This document shows, piece after piece, positions 1 to 8,472 of a DNA stretch of 35,401 nucleotides. This stretch comes from Flavobacterium sp. Lineage in GTDB: Bacteria > Bacteroidota > Bacteroidia > Flavobacteriales > Flavobacteriaceae. A model generated the notes under the pieces. That model did no database searches. It saw nothing but the letters and a program-made list of their open reading frames with translations, and was not told the origin of the DNA. The stretch covers positions 1 through 35,401 of the forward strand of contig QQUG01000068.1 of the NCBI GenBank assembly GCA_008501705.1, in the 5' to 3' direction. The first letter of the stretch is position 1; each line of letters opens with the position of its first letter. The position numbers and the translations under genes are program-made.

Positions 1-571
1 GGAAGAAAAGTTTCATTAGGGTAATAGAGCTGTATTTTGATACCAGGGGCTTTACAAAGATCAGATAGAAGGAATACGAGGCCGCATTCACGATAAAAAG
101 AATGTTTCCCAGAGGAATGTTAGGTGCATTTGGTTGAGATTTTAATCCAAATAGTATAAGCAGCAAGGCTCCCGCTAAGCCAATTCCAATTCCCAGGGAT
201 TTCATCCATGTGATCCGTTCCTTCAGAAAAAATGCCGAAAGTACCAGTAACAATACCGGAGACAAGGTGATCACTACCGAACTGTTTATGGGAGTGGATA
301 ATTGGAGGCCTTTAAAGAACATATTCATATTGAGCACCATCCCGAAAAAGGCGCAAGCTATAATGCGTAACCAATCTTTTCTATCGATCTTTTCCGATCG
401 ATAGAAGAAGCTTATTAGCCAGAATAGTACGGCTGCCCCTCCCACTCTAAGAAGAATAAATCCGAAAGGCCCGATAATATCCGGCATAAGACCTTTTGCT
501 ATGGTGTGATTAACGCCATAGATCGCGCTGGCTCCTGTAGCCGCGGCTAGTGCAAGAACCCTTTTATTCAT
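1..571 (-). CDS. EamA-family DMT superfamily permease, 3' end outside window
   Basis: Inner-membrane permease of the drug/metabolite transporter superfamily; the substrate cannot be told from sequence. The visible ~190 residues begin MNKRVLALAAATGASAIYGV and contain several hydrophobic segments (for example IIGPFGFILLRVGG) plus the short basic loop RSEKIDRKDW typical between EamA helices. EamA proteins usually have about 290-300 residues in two repeats, so the second repeat is mostly cut off by the window edge. The ATG at 571 overlaps the TGA of the upstream ArsC-like gene (ATGA), which suggests translational coupling as the last visible gene of a three-gene operon. The family is confident from composition and motif pattern; the substrate is unknown. 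Confidence 0.8.
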   Translation of the reverse strand, partial: MNKRVLALAAATGASAIYGVNHTIAKGLMPDIIGPFGFILLRVGGAAVLFWLISFFYRSEKIDRKDWLRIIACAFFGMVLNMNMFFKGLQLSTPINSSVVITLSPVLLLVLSAFFLKERITWMKSLGIGIGLAGALLLILFGLKSQPNAPNIPLGNILFIVNAASYSFYLIFVKPLVSKYSSITLMKLFF

Positions 572-927
572 AAGCTGTTTCTCAGTGCCTGGGAAGCTGC
601 CTCAGTCGTTTTCTTGCTGTTCCCAATATAAATTTCATCCTTGTAAACCAGCACAGGCCGTTTTAAAAAGGTATAGTGCTCTAAAAGGAGATCCCTAAAA
701 TCGGCCTCCTGTAAATTAGCATCTTTGAGATTTCGTTCTTTATACATTCGCGCCCTTTTGCTAAATAAGGCTTCGTAACTTCCGGCTAATGCTTTGAGCT
801 TATCCAGTTCTTTTTCTGAAATAGGATCGCTTTTAATCTCGCGTAAGCTAACCGAATCAGGAAGTTCGAGAAACTTCATGATGCGCTTGCAGGTGTCACA
901 GCTGTTTAAATAATAGAAGGTGTTCAT
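568..927 (-). CDS. ArsC/Spx-family thioredoxin-fold protein
   Basis: A 119-residue protein of the arsenate reductase (ArsC)/Spx/YffB thioredoxin-fold family. The N-terminus YYLNSCDTCKRIMKFL carries the family's active-site cysteine (Cys-Asp-Thr-Cys, about residues 10-13). The C-terminal part LKRPVLVYKDEIYIGNS matches the RP(V/I) substrate-site strand seen in these proteins. Whether it reduces arsenate is not certain; many flavobacterial members are only annotated 'arsenate reductase family'. No ars regulator or efflux gene is nearby, which argues against a dedicated arsenic operon. It overlaps both neighbours by 4 bases (ATGA), so the three genes are probably co-translated. Confidence 0.82.
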   Translation of the reverse strand: MNTFYYLNSCDTCKRIMKFLELPDSVSLREIKSDPISEKELDKLKALAGSYEALFSKRARMYKERNLKDANLQEADFRDLLLEHYTFLKRPVLVYKDEIYIGNSKKTTEAASQALRNSL

Positions 928-1688
928 TGTATAGAAAATGATAAGTAAGATTCAACATCTTTTAAAGGAATCTCCAGTTCGATGGGTCCTGCCGCATAAC
1001 TGGCAATATCGAACTGATTATAGATCATCACTAAAGTAGAACCACTAAATCCAATAGACTCGGGTAAATAGAAGCGATCATCTTCAAACCAGAATCCCGT
1101 TGCATTGATAGACTCATTCTCGGGGATCTCAAAAGTTTTTCTGAATTCTTTTTCAGCAAATTTTACAAAAGCACTTTTATCGTTGAAAAGCGCATCATGG
1201 GTTAAGGGTTCGCCAGTCTGGGCGTCGAAATTCTCAAAGAAGGTAGCGCCATAACCATGTGCGCCACCTGTGAACAGGTACTGATGCATTTCGAGGGAAA
1301 GCAATTGCGGGCTGCTAAAAGTTTCCCGGATATTTATCTCAACAAAATATTCGAGTTCCATATCGGGAAATTCGGCGGTGTGGGTTCTATAGGTTTGAAC
1401 AAATTGTGTGCCTGCTTCAGCGATGGTTGTAGCCGAAGGTGCCGAAGTTTCTTCCCCCAGGTAAAGTGCATCTATGATAAATTCTTCTATCACTGTATTG
1501 ATGCGGGTCGCATGTTCATCTTCCCCTGAAATTCGTATATAATTCACTGTAATTTCGGGACAGCTGGAATCACATATAGAAAGTTCTTTTTCGGTGAAGT
1601 TTTCGGCAGTGATGGACAAGGGTTGATCCTTTTTACAAGCCACTAATAGACTTGCCAGAACGAAGGTGTATACACAAATTCTAATCAT
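924..1688 (-). CDS. DUF4163/DUF3298 (RsiV-like) lipoprotein
   Basis: A 254-residue secreted protein. The N-terminus has a short hydrophobic signal ending in LLVAC followed by KK, a lipobox predicting lipid attachment at about Cys18. The middle (about residues 45-130) resembles DUF4163, and the C-terminal half, with the FTGGAHGYGATFFENFD segment, resembles DUF3298, the pair also found in the extracytoplasmic part of the anti-sigma factor RsiV. There is no transmembrane anti-sigma portion here, so a regulatory role is not implied. First gene of an operon with the ArsC-like protein and the DMT permease. Family assignment is good; function unknown. Confidence 0.78.
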   Translation of the reverse strand: MIRICVYTFVLASLLVACKKDQPLSITAENFTEKELSICDSSCPEITVNYIRISGEDEHATRINTVIEEFIIDALYLGEETSAPSATTIAEAGTQFVQTYRTHTAEFPDMELEYFVEINIRETFSSPQLLSLEMHQYLFTGGAHGYGATFFENFDAQTGEPLTHDALFNDKSAFVKFAEKEFRKTFEIPENESINATGFWFEDDRFYLPESIGFSGSTLVMIYNQFDIASYAAGPIELEIPLKDVESYLSFSIQ

Positions 1689-1731
1689 CCGTTAAAAATA
1701 CAACAGAATTCGCTTTCACGAAGTAATGTAT

Positions 1732-1739
1732 TACTTTTG
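1732..1739 (+). promoter_or_regulatory. Promoter -7 box for cystathionine gamma-synthase
   Basis: TACTTTTG matches the Bacteroidota -7 consensus TAnnTTTG exactly and lies 28 bases before the ATG at 1767. Because the expected transcription start is near 1745, an upstream in-frame TTG at 1737 cannot be the start codon. This supports the choice of 1767. Confidence 0.6.
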
Positions 1740-1766
1740 TTTTTCAAAAAATTCAGAAACAAATCC

Positions 1767-2909
1767 ATGAAATTCAATACTAAAACAATACACGGAGGCC
1801 AGCACGATGTAGATCCGGCATACGGATCGGTCATGCCTCCCATATATCAAACAAGTACCTATGCACAATCTACACCCGGAGGACATAAAGGCTTTGAGTA
1901 TTCACGAAGTGGAAATCCTACCAGAGCTGCGCTGGAACGTGCATTTGCAAGCATTGAGAACGGGAAACACGGATTGGCATTTGCCAGCGGACTGGCGGCC
2001 ATAGATGCTGTGGTCAAATTGCTTAAGCCGGGAGACGAAGTGATCTCCACAAACGACCTTTACGGTGGTACCTACAGGCTCTTTACCAAAGTTTTCGAGC
2101 AATTTGGTGTGAAGTTCCATTTTATCGGCATGGAGAATGCTGCTCAAGTAGAAAATTATGTGAACGATAACACCAGGCTTATCTGGGTGGAAACACCTAC
2201 CAACCCCATGATGAATATTATCGATATAAAGGCATGTGCTGCTGTTGCCAGGAAACACGGTTTGCTGCTTGCGGTAGATAATACCTTTGCCACACCTTAT
2301 CTGCAACAACCCCTGGACCTAGGTGCCGATATCGTTATGCACAGTGCCACCAAATATCTGGGAGGCCATAGTGATGTGGTAATGGGAGCTCTGGTGGTTA
2401 ATGACGACAAGCTGGCCGAAAAACTGTATTTCATCCAGAATGCGAGCGGAGCCGTTTGTGGTCCGCAGGATAGTTTTCTGGTACTGCGCGGGCTGAAGAC
2501 CTTACATGTACGTATGCAGCGTCATTGTGAAAACGGTAAGACGATCGCGGAATTTTTGCTAAACCACCCTAAAATTGAAAAAGTGTATTGGCCGGGCTTC
2601 GAATCGCATCCCAATCATGCAATTGCCAGGGATCAGATGCGTGATTATGGAGGAATGATCTCCTTTGTAACCAAAGGGAATAATTACGATGAGGCTGTAC
2701 GAATAGTGGAAAATCTAAAGATCTTTACCCTGGCTGAAAGTCTGGGCGGTGTGGAGAGCCTTGCCGGGCATCCCGCTAGCATGACCCATGCCAGTATCCC
2801 AAAGGAAGAACGGGAGAAAACAGGGGTTGTAGATGCTCTTATTCGGCTAAGTGTGGGCATAGAAGATGTTAATGATCTTATCGCTGACCTCGAGCAGGCG
2901 ATAGGATAA
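1767..2909 (+). CDS. metB: Cystathionine gamma-synthase/lyase-type PLP enzyme
   Basis: Cytoplasmic Cys/Met-metabolism PLP-dependent enzyme, 380 residues from the ATG at 1767 (MKFNTKTIHGG). It likely joins an activated homoserine to cysteine (or runs the lyase direction) in the transsulfuration pathway. Visible family signatures: the YSRSGNPTR phosphate-binding segment near residue 47, VETPTNP near residue 148, and the PLP lysine in SATKYLGGHSDVVMG near residue 195. Length is normal for the family. Synthase and gamma-lyase are hard to separate by sequence, so the gene symbol is provisional. It is a single-gene unit with its own promoter and a strong terminator just downstream. Confidence 0.88.
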   Translation: MKFNTKTIHGGQHDVDPAYGSVMPPIYQTSTYAQSTPGGHKGFEYSRSGNPTRAALERAFASIENGKHGLAFASGLAAIDAVVKLLKPGDEVISTNDLYGGTYRLFTKVFEQFGVKFHFIGMENAAQVENYVNDNTRLIWVETPTNPMMNIIDIKACAAVARKHGLLLAVDNTFATPYLQQPLDLGADIVMHSATKYLGGHSDVVMGALVVNDDKLAEKLYFIQNASGAVCGPQDSFLVLRGLKTLHVRMQRHCENGKTIAEFLLNHPKIEKVYWPGFESHPNHAIARDQMRDYGGMISFVTKGNNYDEAVRIVENLKIFTLAESLGGVESLAGHPASMTHASIPKEEREKTGVVDALIRLSVGIEDVNDLIADLEQAIG

Positions 2910-2929
2910 AAACATAGAATCGATCTTAA

Positions 2930-2965
2930 AAAACCCCTGAAGTCTCAAGAATTCAGGGGTTTTCT
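2930..2965 (+). terminator. Rho-independent terminator after metB-like gene
   Basis: AAAACCCCTGAA pairs with TTCAGGGGTTTT around a short loop, ending in a T-rich run. The A-run on the other side lets it also serve the convergent gene at 2985-3791. Confidence 0.85.
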
Positions 2966-2984
2966 TATATATTTTGAATAAATT

Positions 2985-3791
2985 CTAGTCGAGGTAATAA
3001 ATGTACCCGATATTCAGCCAGTAGATCCAATCGTTCGCCTTATTCTCGGGAACAGGTAATTCGTTATTGTTTTCTTCGGAAGGGTTTAATCCATCCACCC
3101 AGTTACTAAAATAGTACTGCCAGCGGCTGTCGAGCATAAGATCGCTCAATTCGGATAGTTTATATCTAATTCCTACACTCATCACGATCGACCAGGTGCT
3201 ATCTCCTTCTTGTTGAAATGCATTTCTGTATTTGGGTAGAGGTGTAGAAATAGGAGTGTTTAGCGGACCTAATTCTGAATATACTTCAGGGTCGAAACTC
3301 ACCCAGTGAACTCCAACAGCGCCAAAAGGGGCTATTTTATATCCTCCGGCGGCAAAATCCCGAATACTCAATGGGAAATATTCTAATTGAGTACCAATAT
3401 CGAAAACGCGGCTTTTTCCTTTCATGGCACGCAGTTGATCTGCAGTTTCACTGGTTCTGTCGGGGTCTACCCATTTTCCGAAGTGATCAAAATTGGTAAC
3501 GTGGTAATCTATTTCGTTCCTGATCTTGAAGTGATCGTTGAAGTATAGATCCCGGGTGTAACAATTACAATCTGCCCGATAAGAGAAGTTGATATAATGT
3601 ATCAGTCCCACTCCAATACCAATATTTCCTTTATTGGTTTCGAAGTCATTACGCACTCCAAAGTCTGAATAGAACGCGACTGGACCGGTAATCACTCCTA
3701 CTTCATGGGAGAATCCAAATTGGCTGTGAATGTCCTCTTTAGCGAAAACTAAGAGGAAAAACACCAATAGCAATGATCTGGCATTCATCAT
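2985..3791 (-). CDS. Secreted outer-membrane-type protein (THC0290_0291-like)
   Basis: A 268-residue protein starting at the paired ATGs at 3791/3788 (MMNARSLLLVFFLLVF), with a clear signal peptide ending near 'DIHSQ'. The mature part alternates aromatic and polar residues (FGFSHEVGVITGPVAFYSDFG near the start, WIYWLNIGYIYYLD at the end), as in outer-membrane beta-barrels of the flavobacterial THC0290_0291 family; I recognise that family only moderately well. The NCYTRDL segment near residue 80 contains one Cys pair (CNC) that may form a disulfide. It stands alone, convergent with the metB-like gene. A longer reading from a TTG at 3818 is less likely. Function unknown. Confidence 0.65.
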   Translation of the reverse strand: MMNARSLLLVFFLLVFAKEDIHSQFGFSHEVGVITGPVAFYSDFGVRNDFETNKGNIGIGVGLIHYINFSYRADCNCYTRDLYFNDHFKIRNEIDYHVTNFDHFGKWVDPDRTSETADQLRAMKGKSRVFDIGTQLEYFPLSIRDFAAGGYKIAPFGAVGVHWVSFDPEVYSELGPLNTPISTPLPKYRNAFQQEGDSTWSIVMSVGIRYKLSELSDLMLDSRWQYYFSNWVDGLNPSEENNNELPVPENKANDWIYWLNIGYIYYLD

Positions 3792-3905
3792 ATAATGGTT
3801 TAGATTGAGACGTAACAAATATATAAAAACATATCTAACAGAGAAATTTAAAGGATATTTTTAGCTATTTCAGCATTTTATGCGTTTCATTTTTGGTAGA
3901 TAACT

Positions 3906-3913
3906 TATATTTG
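3906..3913 (+). promoter_or_regulatory. Promoter -7 box for glutamate dehydrogenase
   Basis: TATATTTG fits TAnnTTTG and lies about 100 bases before the GTG start at 4016. The TTTTG at 3891-3895 is too close to be an ideal -33 element, so only the -7 box is claimed. Confidence 0.5.
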
Positions 3914-4015
3914 CTCCTTGTTACGAAAACGTTTTCAGAGAACAAAAATTACACCTTTTACTTTTTTTTCTGAAACCATAAATTTCTCAATCATTTAAAC
4001 TAAAATTTTATACCA

Positions 4016-5359
4016 GTGAAGCAAAGTATAAAAGATTTCATCGACTATGTTGAAAGTAGAAATCCTAATGAACCCGAGTTCATTCAGGCGGTAACAGAAG
4101 TTGCCGAAACCGTAATTCCTTTTATTGAAGAGAATGAAAAGTATCAGGGTAAGATGTTGCTGGAGCGTATGGCAGAGCCGGAGCGTACTATTATGTTTAG
4201 AGTTCCCTGGCAAGATGATAACGGGAATACACAGGTTAATCGCGGATACCGTGTCGAGTTTAATTCGGCTATTGGCCCTTATAAAGGAGGCCTTCGTTTT
4301 CATCCGAGTGTAAACCTTAGTATCCTTAAATTTCTTGGATTTGAGCAGGTTTTTAAGAATAGCCTTACCACCTTACCCATGGGTGGTGGAAAAGGAGGAA
4401 GTGATTTTAATCCAAAAGGTAAGAGTGACTCTGAAGTAATGCGTTTTTGTCAGAGTTTTATGACCGAACTACAACGCCATATTGGTCCCGATACCGACGT
4501 TCCCGCTGGGGATATTGGGGTAGGCGGACGAGAAATAGGCTATCTTTTTGGCCAGTACAAGCGCTTGCGAAATGAATTCACCGGAGTTTTAACCGGAAAA
4601 GGTCTAGAATACGGCGGATCACTAATCCGTCCGGAAGCTACAGGTTTTGGAACCGTATATTTTGCCCAGAACATGCTGGAGACAAAAGGCCAAAACTTTA
4701 AAGGTAAAACCGTTGTAGTTTCAGGTTCGGGTAACGTTGCCCAATTTGCTGTTAAAAAAGCCACGGAATTTGGGGGAAAAGTAGTTACCATGTCTGATTC
4801 CGGCGGATTTATATACGATGAGGAAGGAATAAACGAGGAGAAACTTGCCTTCATCATGGAACTAAAGAATGTAAAAAGAGGACGAATTAAGGAATATGTG
4901 GAGAAATATCCAGCGGCTACTTATAGAGAAAGTGAACGTCCGTGGAGTATTCAATGCGATGTGGCACTTCCATGTGCTACTCAGAACGAATTGAACAAGG
5001 AAGAAGCCGAAACCCTGGTAGGCAATGGCACTATCTGCGTGGCGGAAGGAGCCAATATGCCATCTACGCCTGAAGCGATCGAGGTATTTCACAAAGCGAA
5101 AATATTATTCTCGCCCGGGAAAGCTTCTAATGCAGGAGGTGTTGCTACCTCCGGGCTTGAAATGTCTCAAAACTCTTTACGTCTTAGTTGGACAGCCGAA
5201 GAGGTGGATGAGAAACTTCACGGAATAATGAACAATATTCATGCTGCCTGTGTAAAATACGGTAAAAATGGGGATGGTTATGTGGATTATGTGAGAGGAG
5301 CTAATATAGCCGGATTTGTAAAAATTGCCGATGCAATGCTGGCGCAAGGTGTTGTATAA
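4016..5359 (+). CDS. gdhA: NADP-type glutamate dehydrogenase
   Basis: Hexameric-type glutamate dehydrogenase of 447 residues. It interconverts 2-oxoglutarate plus ammonia and glutamate, the main ammonia-assimilation route when glutamate is the nitrogen donor. Seen directly: the substrate-site region YKGGLRFHPSVN and PMGGGKGGSDF (catalytic Lys region, about residues 89-128), PAGDIGVGGREIGYL near 164, and the dinucleotide-binding VVVSGSGNVAQFA near 235. The start is a GTG at 4016; family members normally begin MK(Q/K).. right here, and no ATG fits the expected N-terminus. Single gene with its own promoter and terminator. Confidence 0.95.
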   Translation: MKQSIKDFIDYVESRNPNEPEFIQAVTEVAETVIPFIEENEKYQGKMLLERMAEPERTIMFRVPWQDDNGNTQVNRGYRVEFNSAIGPYKGGLRFHPSVNLSILKFLGFEQVFKNSLTTLPMGGGKGGSDFNPKGKSDSEVMRFCQSFMTELQRHIGPDTDVPAGDIGVGGREIGYLFGQYKRLRNEFTGVLTGKGLEYGGSLIRPEATGFGTVYFAQNMLETKGQNFKGKTVVVSGSGNVAQFAVKKATEFGGKVVTMSDSGGFIYDEEGINEEKLAFIMELKNVKRGRIKEYVEKYPAATYRESERPWSIQCDVALPCATQNELNKEEAETLVGNGTICVAEGANMPSTPEAIEVFHKAKILFSPGKASNAGGVATSGLEMSQNSLRLSWTAEEVDEKLHGIMNNIHAACVKYGKNGDGYVDYVRGANIAGFVKIADAMLAQGVV

Positions 5360-5379
5360 TACTATTTCCAATAAATATA

Positions 5380-5409
5380 AAAAGGTTGCTTGCAGAAGCA
5401 ACCTTTTTT
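5380..5409 (+). terminator. Terminator after gdhA
   Basis: AAAAGGTTGCTT, loop GCAG, AAGCAACC then six T. A textbook intrinsic terminator. Confidence 0.9.
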
Positions 5410-5468
5410 CATTTGTATCCAGCAATAAATAGTATTTTAGCGTGTTATAATACACAAACAAAAACTGC

Positions 5469-7751
5469 ATGAAACTGCTTATTACTGCTCTGTTCTTATT
5501 CTTGTCTGCTGCAGTCACAGCTCAGAATTTCGAGAATGAATGGACGGGTTATTTTTCCTATGTTTCGGTAAAGGATATTACCCAGGGTAACGATCGGGTT
5601 TTTGTTGGAGCAGAAAACGCCGTTTTTTCCTATGATCTATCCACCCTGGAGATCAATACCCTTTCCTCTGTAAATGGGCTCTCCGGCGAACAAATCTCTT
5701 CCTTGTATTACAGTTCTAATTTTAGCCTTCTCGTAATAGGGTATGAGAATGGGCTTATGGATATCGTGATGGATGGAAATGAAGACATACTAAAAGTGGT
5801 CGATATCCTTGAAAAACCAACAATTCCGGCAGACCGAAAACGAATCAATCATTTCACCGAACACAATGGCAGGCTGTATATCTCCACAGGATACGGGATC
5901 TCGGTCTACGACCTGGACAGACTGGAGTTTGGTGACTCATATTTTATAGGTGATCTGGGCGCTCAGATCAATATTACACAGACAACCGTTAGTGGTGAGT
6001 TTATCTTCGCATCTTCCAGAGATGGTGGAATTCGTCAAGCTCTGGTAGACAATCCTAATCTTATAAACTTTCAGGAATGGACTACCTTCAACGCCGGTGT
6101 GAATTGGATTGGAGTTCAAGCCCTGGGAGAGGAAGTATATGCCATGCGTACAGACAGCCGACTTTCAGAATTCATTCCGGGAGTTGGTTTTGTGCCGGTT
6201 ACTGCATTTACAAATGAGGTTGTGGATTTCGGGGTTCATGATGATCTGCTTACAATAACTACGGTGGCAGGAATCGAGGCCTACTCCGAGGGCTTTGTCT
6301 TGCAGGCAATGGTACAGAATATACCGGGTTTTGATGTGGTAGGGCAATCCGGCTATAATTTCAACAGCACTTTTTATTACGGAACAGAGGAAGATGGCCT
6401 GCTAGCCATCCCCTTTGGTACGAACCAGGCATTACAGATCCTTCCGGATGGACCCATCGATAATCATCCGTTCTCTCTCGATGTAGCACCCGGAGAATTA
6501 TGGGTAGCCTTTGGTGATGTGGATGTTAATTTCAACCCTTTCCCTCTTACCAATAAAGGGATTAGCCATTTAAAGGAAGGTAGCTGGATCAATTTCGATT
6601 TCGAGGCTGCCTTAAATACCAACGATATTGTAAATGTGGCTATCAATCCTAATAATACCGAAGAGGTGTATATGGCTTCTTATAATAAAGGATTGTTGCG
6701 CATTGTGGACGGACAGCCATTATTCCGCTATGATAATACCAATACCAACCTCAATTCTATAGATCCTAATGGTACTGATGTGCGAATTTATGGTGCCGAT
6801 TTCGACAGGGATGGCAATCTTTGGATCACGCAAAGCCGTGAAGATGAAGGGCTCATAAAGGTTACGCCCTCGCAATCCTTTCAGAAAACAGATGTAACAG
6901 GAATTATCGCCAATGCAGGAACAACAGGAGCTTTGGGGGAGTTGCGAGTAAGTAGGGAAGGTTATGTTTTCTTCACTTACGATCAGGATGGCCTGGTGGG
7001 TTACAATCCTGCCACCGGGCAATTCAATCTTATTTCAGAAGGAATAGGAAGCGGAAATCTTCCAGACAACAACGTACGGGCCATAGAATTCGACAATCAG
7101 AATCGCTTGTGGATAGGGAGTCTTATGGGTTTACGGGTATTATTTAATGTGGGTGGATTTTTTGAAGAGGGGGCCGATGTGGATACCTCACCTATTATTA
7201 TTTTGGAAGATGGCGTAGCTCAGGAATTACTTTTCGAACTAACCGTAACCGATATAGAAGTGGACGGCTCCAACAATAAATGGATATCAACGGCTACTTC
7301 CGGGGTTTTCTACCTGTCTTCAAATGGCCAGGAAACCCTCTTACGATTTACCAAGGACAATTCGCCTTTACCTTCCAATAATGTTCAGGATATCGCTGTC
7401 GATCCTTTTACCGGAGTGGTGTATTTTGCTACTATCAATGGCCTGGTTGCTTACAATGGATCCTCAACTGCACCCAGGGAAAACCTTGAAGAGGTGTATT
7501 CCTATCCCAATCCGGTTCGGCCCGGATTCGATGGGAATGTTACCATAGATGGGTTAACCGCCAGGGCCAATGTGAAGATTACCGATATTGAAGGTAATCT
7601 TGTATTCGAGGAAACCAGCCAGGGAGGGAGCGTCTTATGGGATACTACGGCTTTTGGACGATATAAAGTAGCTTCCGGAGTATATCTGGTGCTTATCACC
7701 ACCGAGGATGCACTGGAAACGAAAGTTCATAAGATAATGGTGATTCGTTAA
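5469..7751 (+). CDS. porZ: PorZ-like type IX secretion surface beta-propeller protein
   Basis: A 760-residue surface protein of the type IX secretion system. In Porphyromonas gingivalis, PorZ delivers A-LPS to the sortase PorU for attachment of cargo proteins. Seen here: signal peptide (MKLLITALFLFLSAAVTAQ), then many WD/two-component-propeller-like repeats such as GLSGEQISSL, NLWITQS, RLWIGSLMGLRVL and NNKWISTATSGVFYL that build two or more propellers (about residues 25-660). The C-terminal domain starts near YSYPNPVRPGFDG and ends ASGVYLVLITTEDALETKVHKIMVIR-like, as in T9SS C-terminal domains. Its TAA shares the A with the recO ATG (TAATG), so the two are translationally coupled. The porZ-recO order is usual in Bacteroidota. 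Confidence 0.88.
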   Translation: MKLLITALFLFLSAAVTAQNFENEWTGYFSYVSVKDITQGNDRVFVGAENAVFSYDLSTLEINTLSSVNGLSGEQISSLYYSSNFSLLVIGYENGLMDIVMDGNEDILKVVDILEKPTIPADRKRINHFTEHNGRLYISTGYGISVYDLDRLEFGDSYFIGDLGAQINITQTTVSGEFIFASSRDGGIRQALVDNPNLINFQEWTTFNAGVNWIGVQALGEEVYAMRTDSRLSEFIPGVGFVPVTAFTNEVVDFGVHDDLLTITTVAGIEAYSEGFVLQAMVQNIPGFDVVGQSGYNFNSTFYYGTEEDGLLAIPFGTNQALQILPDGPIDNHPFSLDVAPGELWVAFGDVDVNFNPFPLTNKGISHLKEGSWINFDFEAALNTNDIVNVAINPNNTEEVYMASYNKGLLRIVDGQPLFRYDNTNTNLNSIDPNGTDVRIYGADFDRDGNLWITQSREDEGLIKVTPSQSFQKTDVTGIIANAGTTGALGELRVSREGYVFFTYDQDGLVGYNPATGQFNLISEGIGSGNLPDNNVRAIEFDNQNRLWIGSLMGLRVLFNVGGFFEEGADVDTSPIIILEDGVAQELLFELTVTDIEVDGSNNKWISTATSGVFYLSSNGQETLLRFTKDNSPLPSNNVQDIAVDPFTGVVYFATINGLVAYNGSSTAPRENLEEVYSYPNPVRPGFDGNVTIDGLTARANVKITDIEGNLVFEETSQGGSVLWDTTAFGRYKVASGVYLVLITTEDALETKVHKIMVIR

Positions 7752-8470
7752 TGGTGATCACGACCCCAGCCATTGTATTTTCATCTGTTAAATATGCCGA
7801 GGCAGACCTTATTGTAAGCTGTTTTACCGAGACTTCCGGACTTAAAAGTTATCTCCTCCGCGGTGTATTAAAGTCCCGTAAAGGAAAACTGAGAGCCTCT
7901 TATTTTCAGCCTTTAACTCAGTTAGAGATTACAGCCGTCCACCGGGATAAAGGAACCTTAGAACGTATTCAGGAGGCCAAAATACTAGAGCCTTATCGCA
8001 GTTTACATACAGATGTTGTAAAAAGCGGGATCGTTATGTTCCTGGCCGAAATGCTAAGGACCTCGATCAGGGAAGAGGAGGCCAATGCCGACCTGTTTCG
8101 TTATCTGCAACAATCCTTGTTCTGGCTGGATACGCACAAAGCCGTAGCCAATTTTCACCTGCTATTCTTATTAAAACTAACTGCTTACCTGGGTTTCTAT
8201 CCGGATGAATCTACCCTTGAAAAAAAATACTTTAATCTGGAGGAAGGATTTTTTGAGGATGCACCCAGTGGAATTGCCTGTGAAGAAGGTGAAAATATTG
8301 AAGTTTTGAAAGGGTTGTTCGGCATAGATTTTGATGCACTTGACGGAATTAAACTAACCAAAAAAGTGCGTTCGGAGGTACTCAATTTGATATTGACCTA
8401 TTATCAATTACATTTGCAGGCCTATAAAAAACCGAAGTCACTTTTGGTTCTAAATCAACTTTTCAGTTAA
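7751..8470 (+). CDS. recO: DNA repair protein RecO
   Basis: A 239-residue RecO: OB-fold N-terminus (about 1-80, with VKYAEADLIVSCFTE and the LRGVLKSRKGKL basic loop), then a helical domain. It anneals DNA and helps load RecA in the RecFOR pathway of gap repair. The Bacteroidota form lacks an obvious zinc-cysteine cluster; only scattered Cys are seen. Start is the ATG of the TAATG overlap with porZ, and the TonB receptor follows 2 bases after its stop, so the three genes look like one transcript. Confidence 0.9.
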   Translation: MVITTPAIVFSSVKYAEADLIVSCFTETSGLKSYLLRGVLKSRKGKLRASYFQPLTQLEITAVHRDKGTLERIQEAKILEPYRSLHTDVVKSGIVMFLAEMLRTSIREEEANADLFRYLQQSLFWLDTHKAVANFHLLFLLKLTAYLGFYPDESTLEKKYFNLEEGFFEDAPSGIACEEGENIEVLKGLFGIDFDALDGIKLTKKVRSEVLNLILTYYQLHLQAYKKPKSLLVLNQLFS

Positions 8471-8472
8471 CG

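Noticed and set aside
1737-1766. N-terminal extension of the metB-like gene
   Set aside because: It would start with a TTG inside the promoter -7 box.
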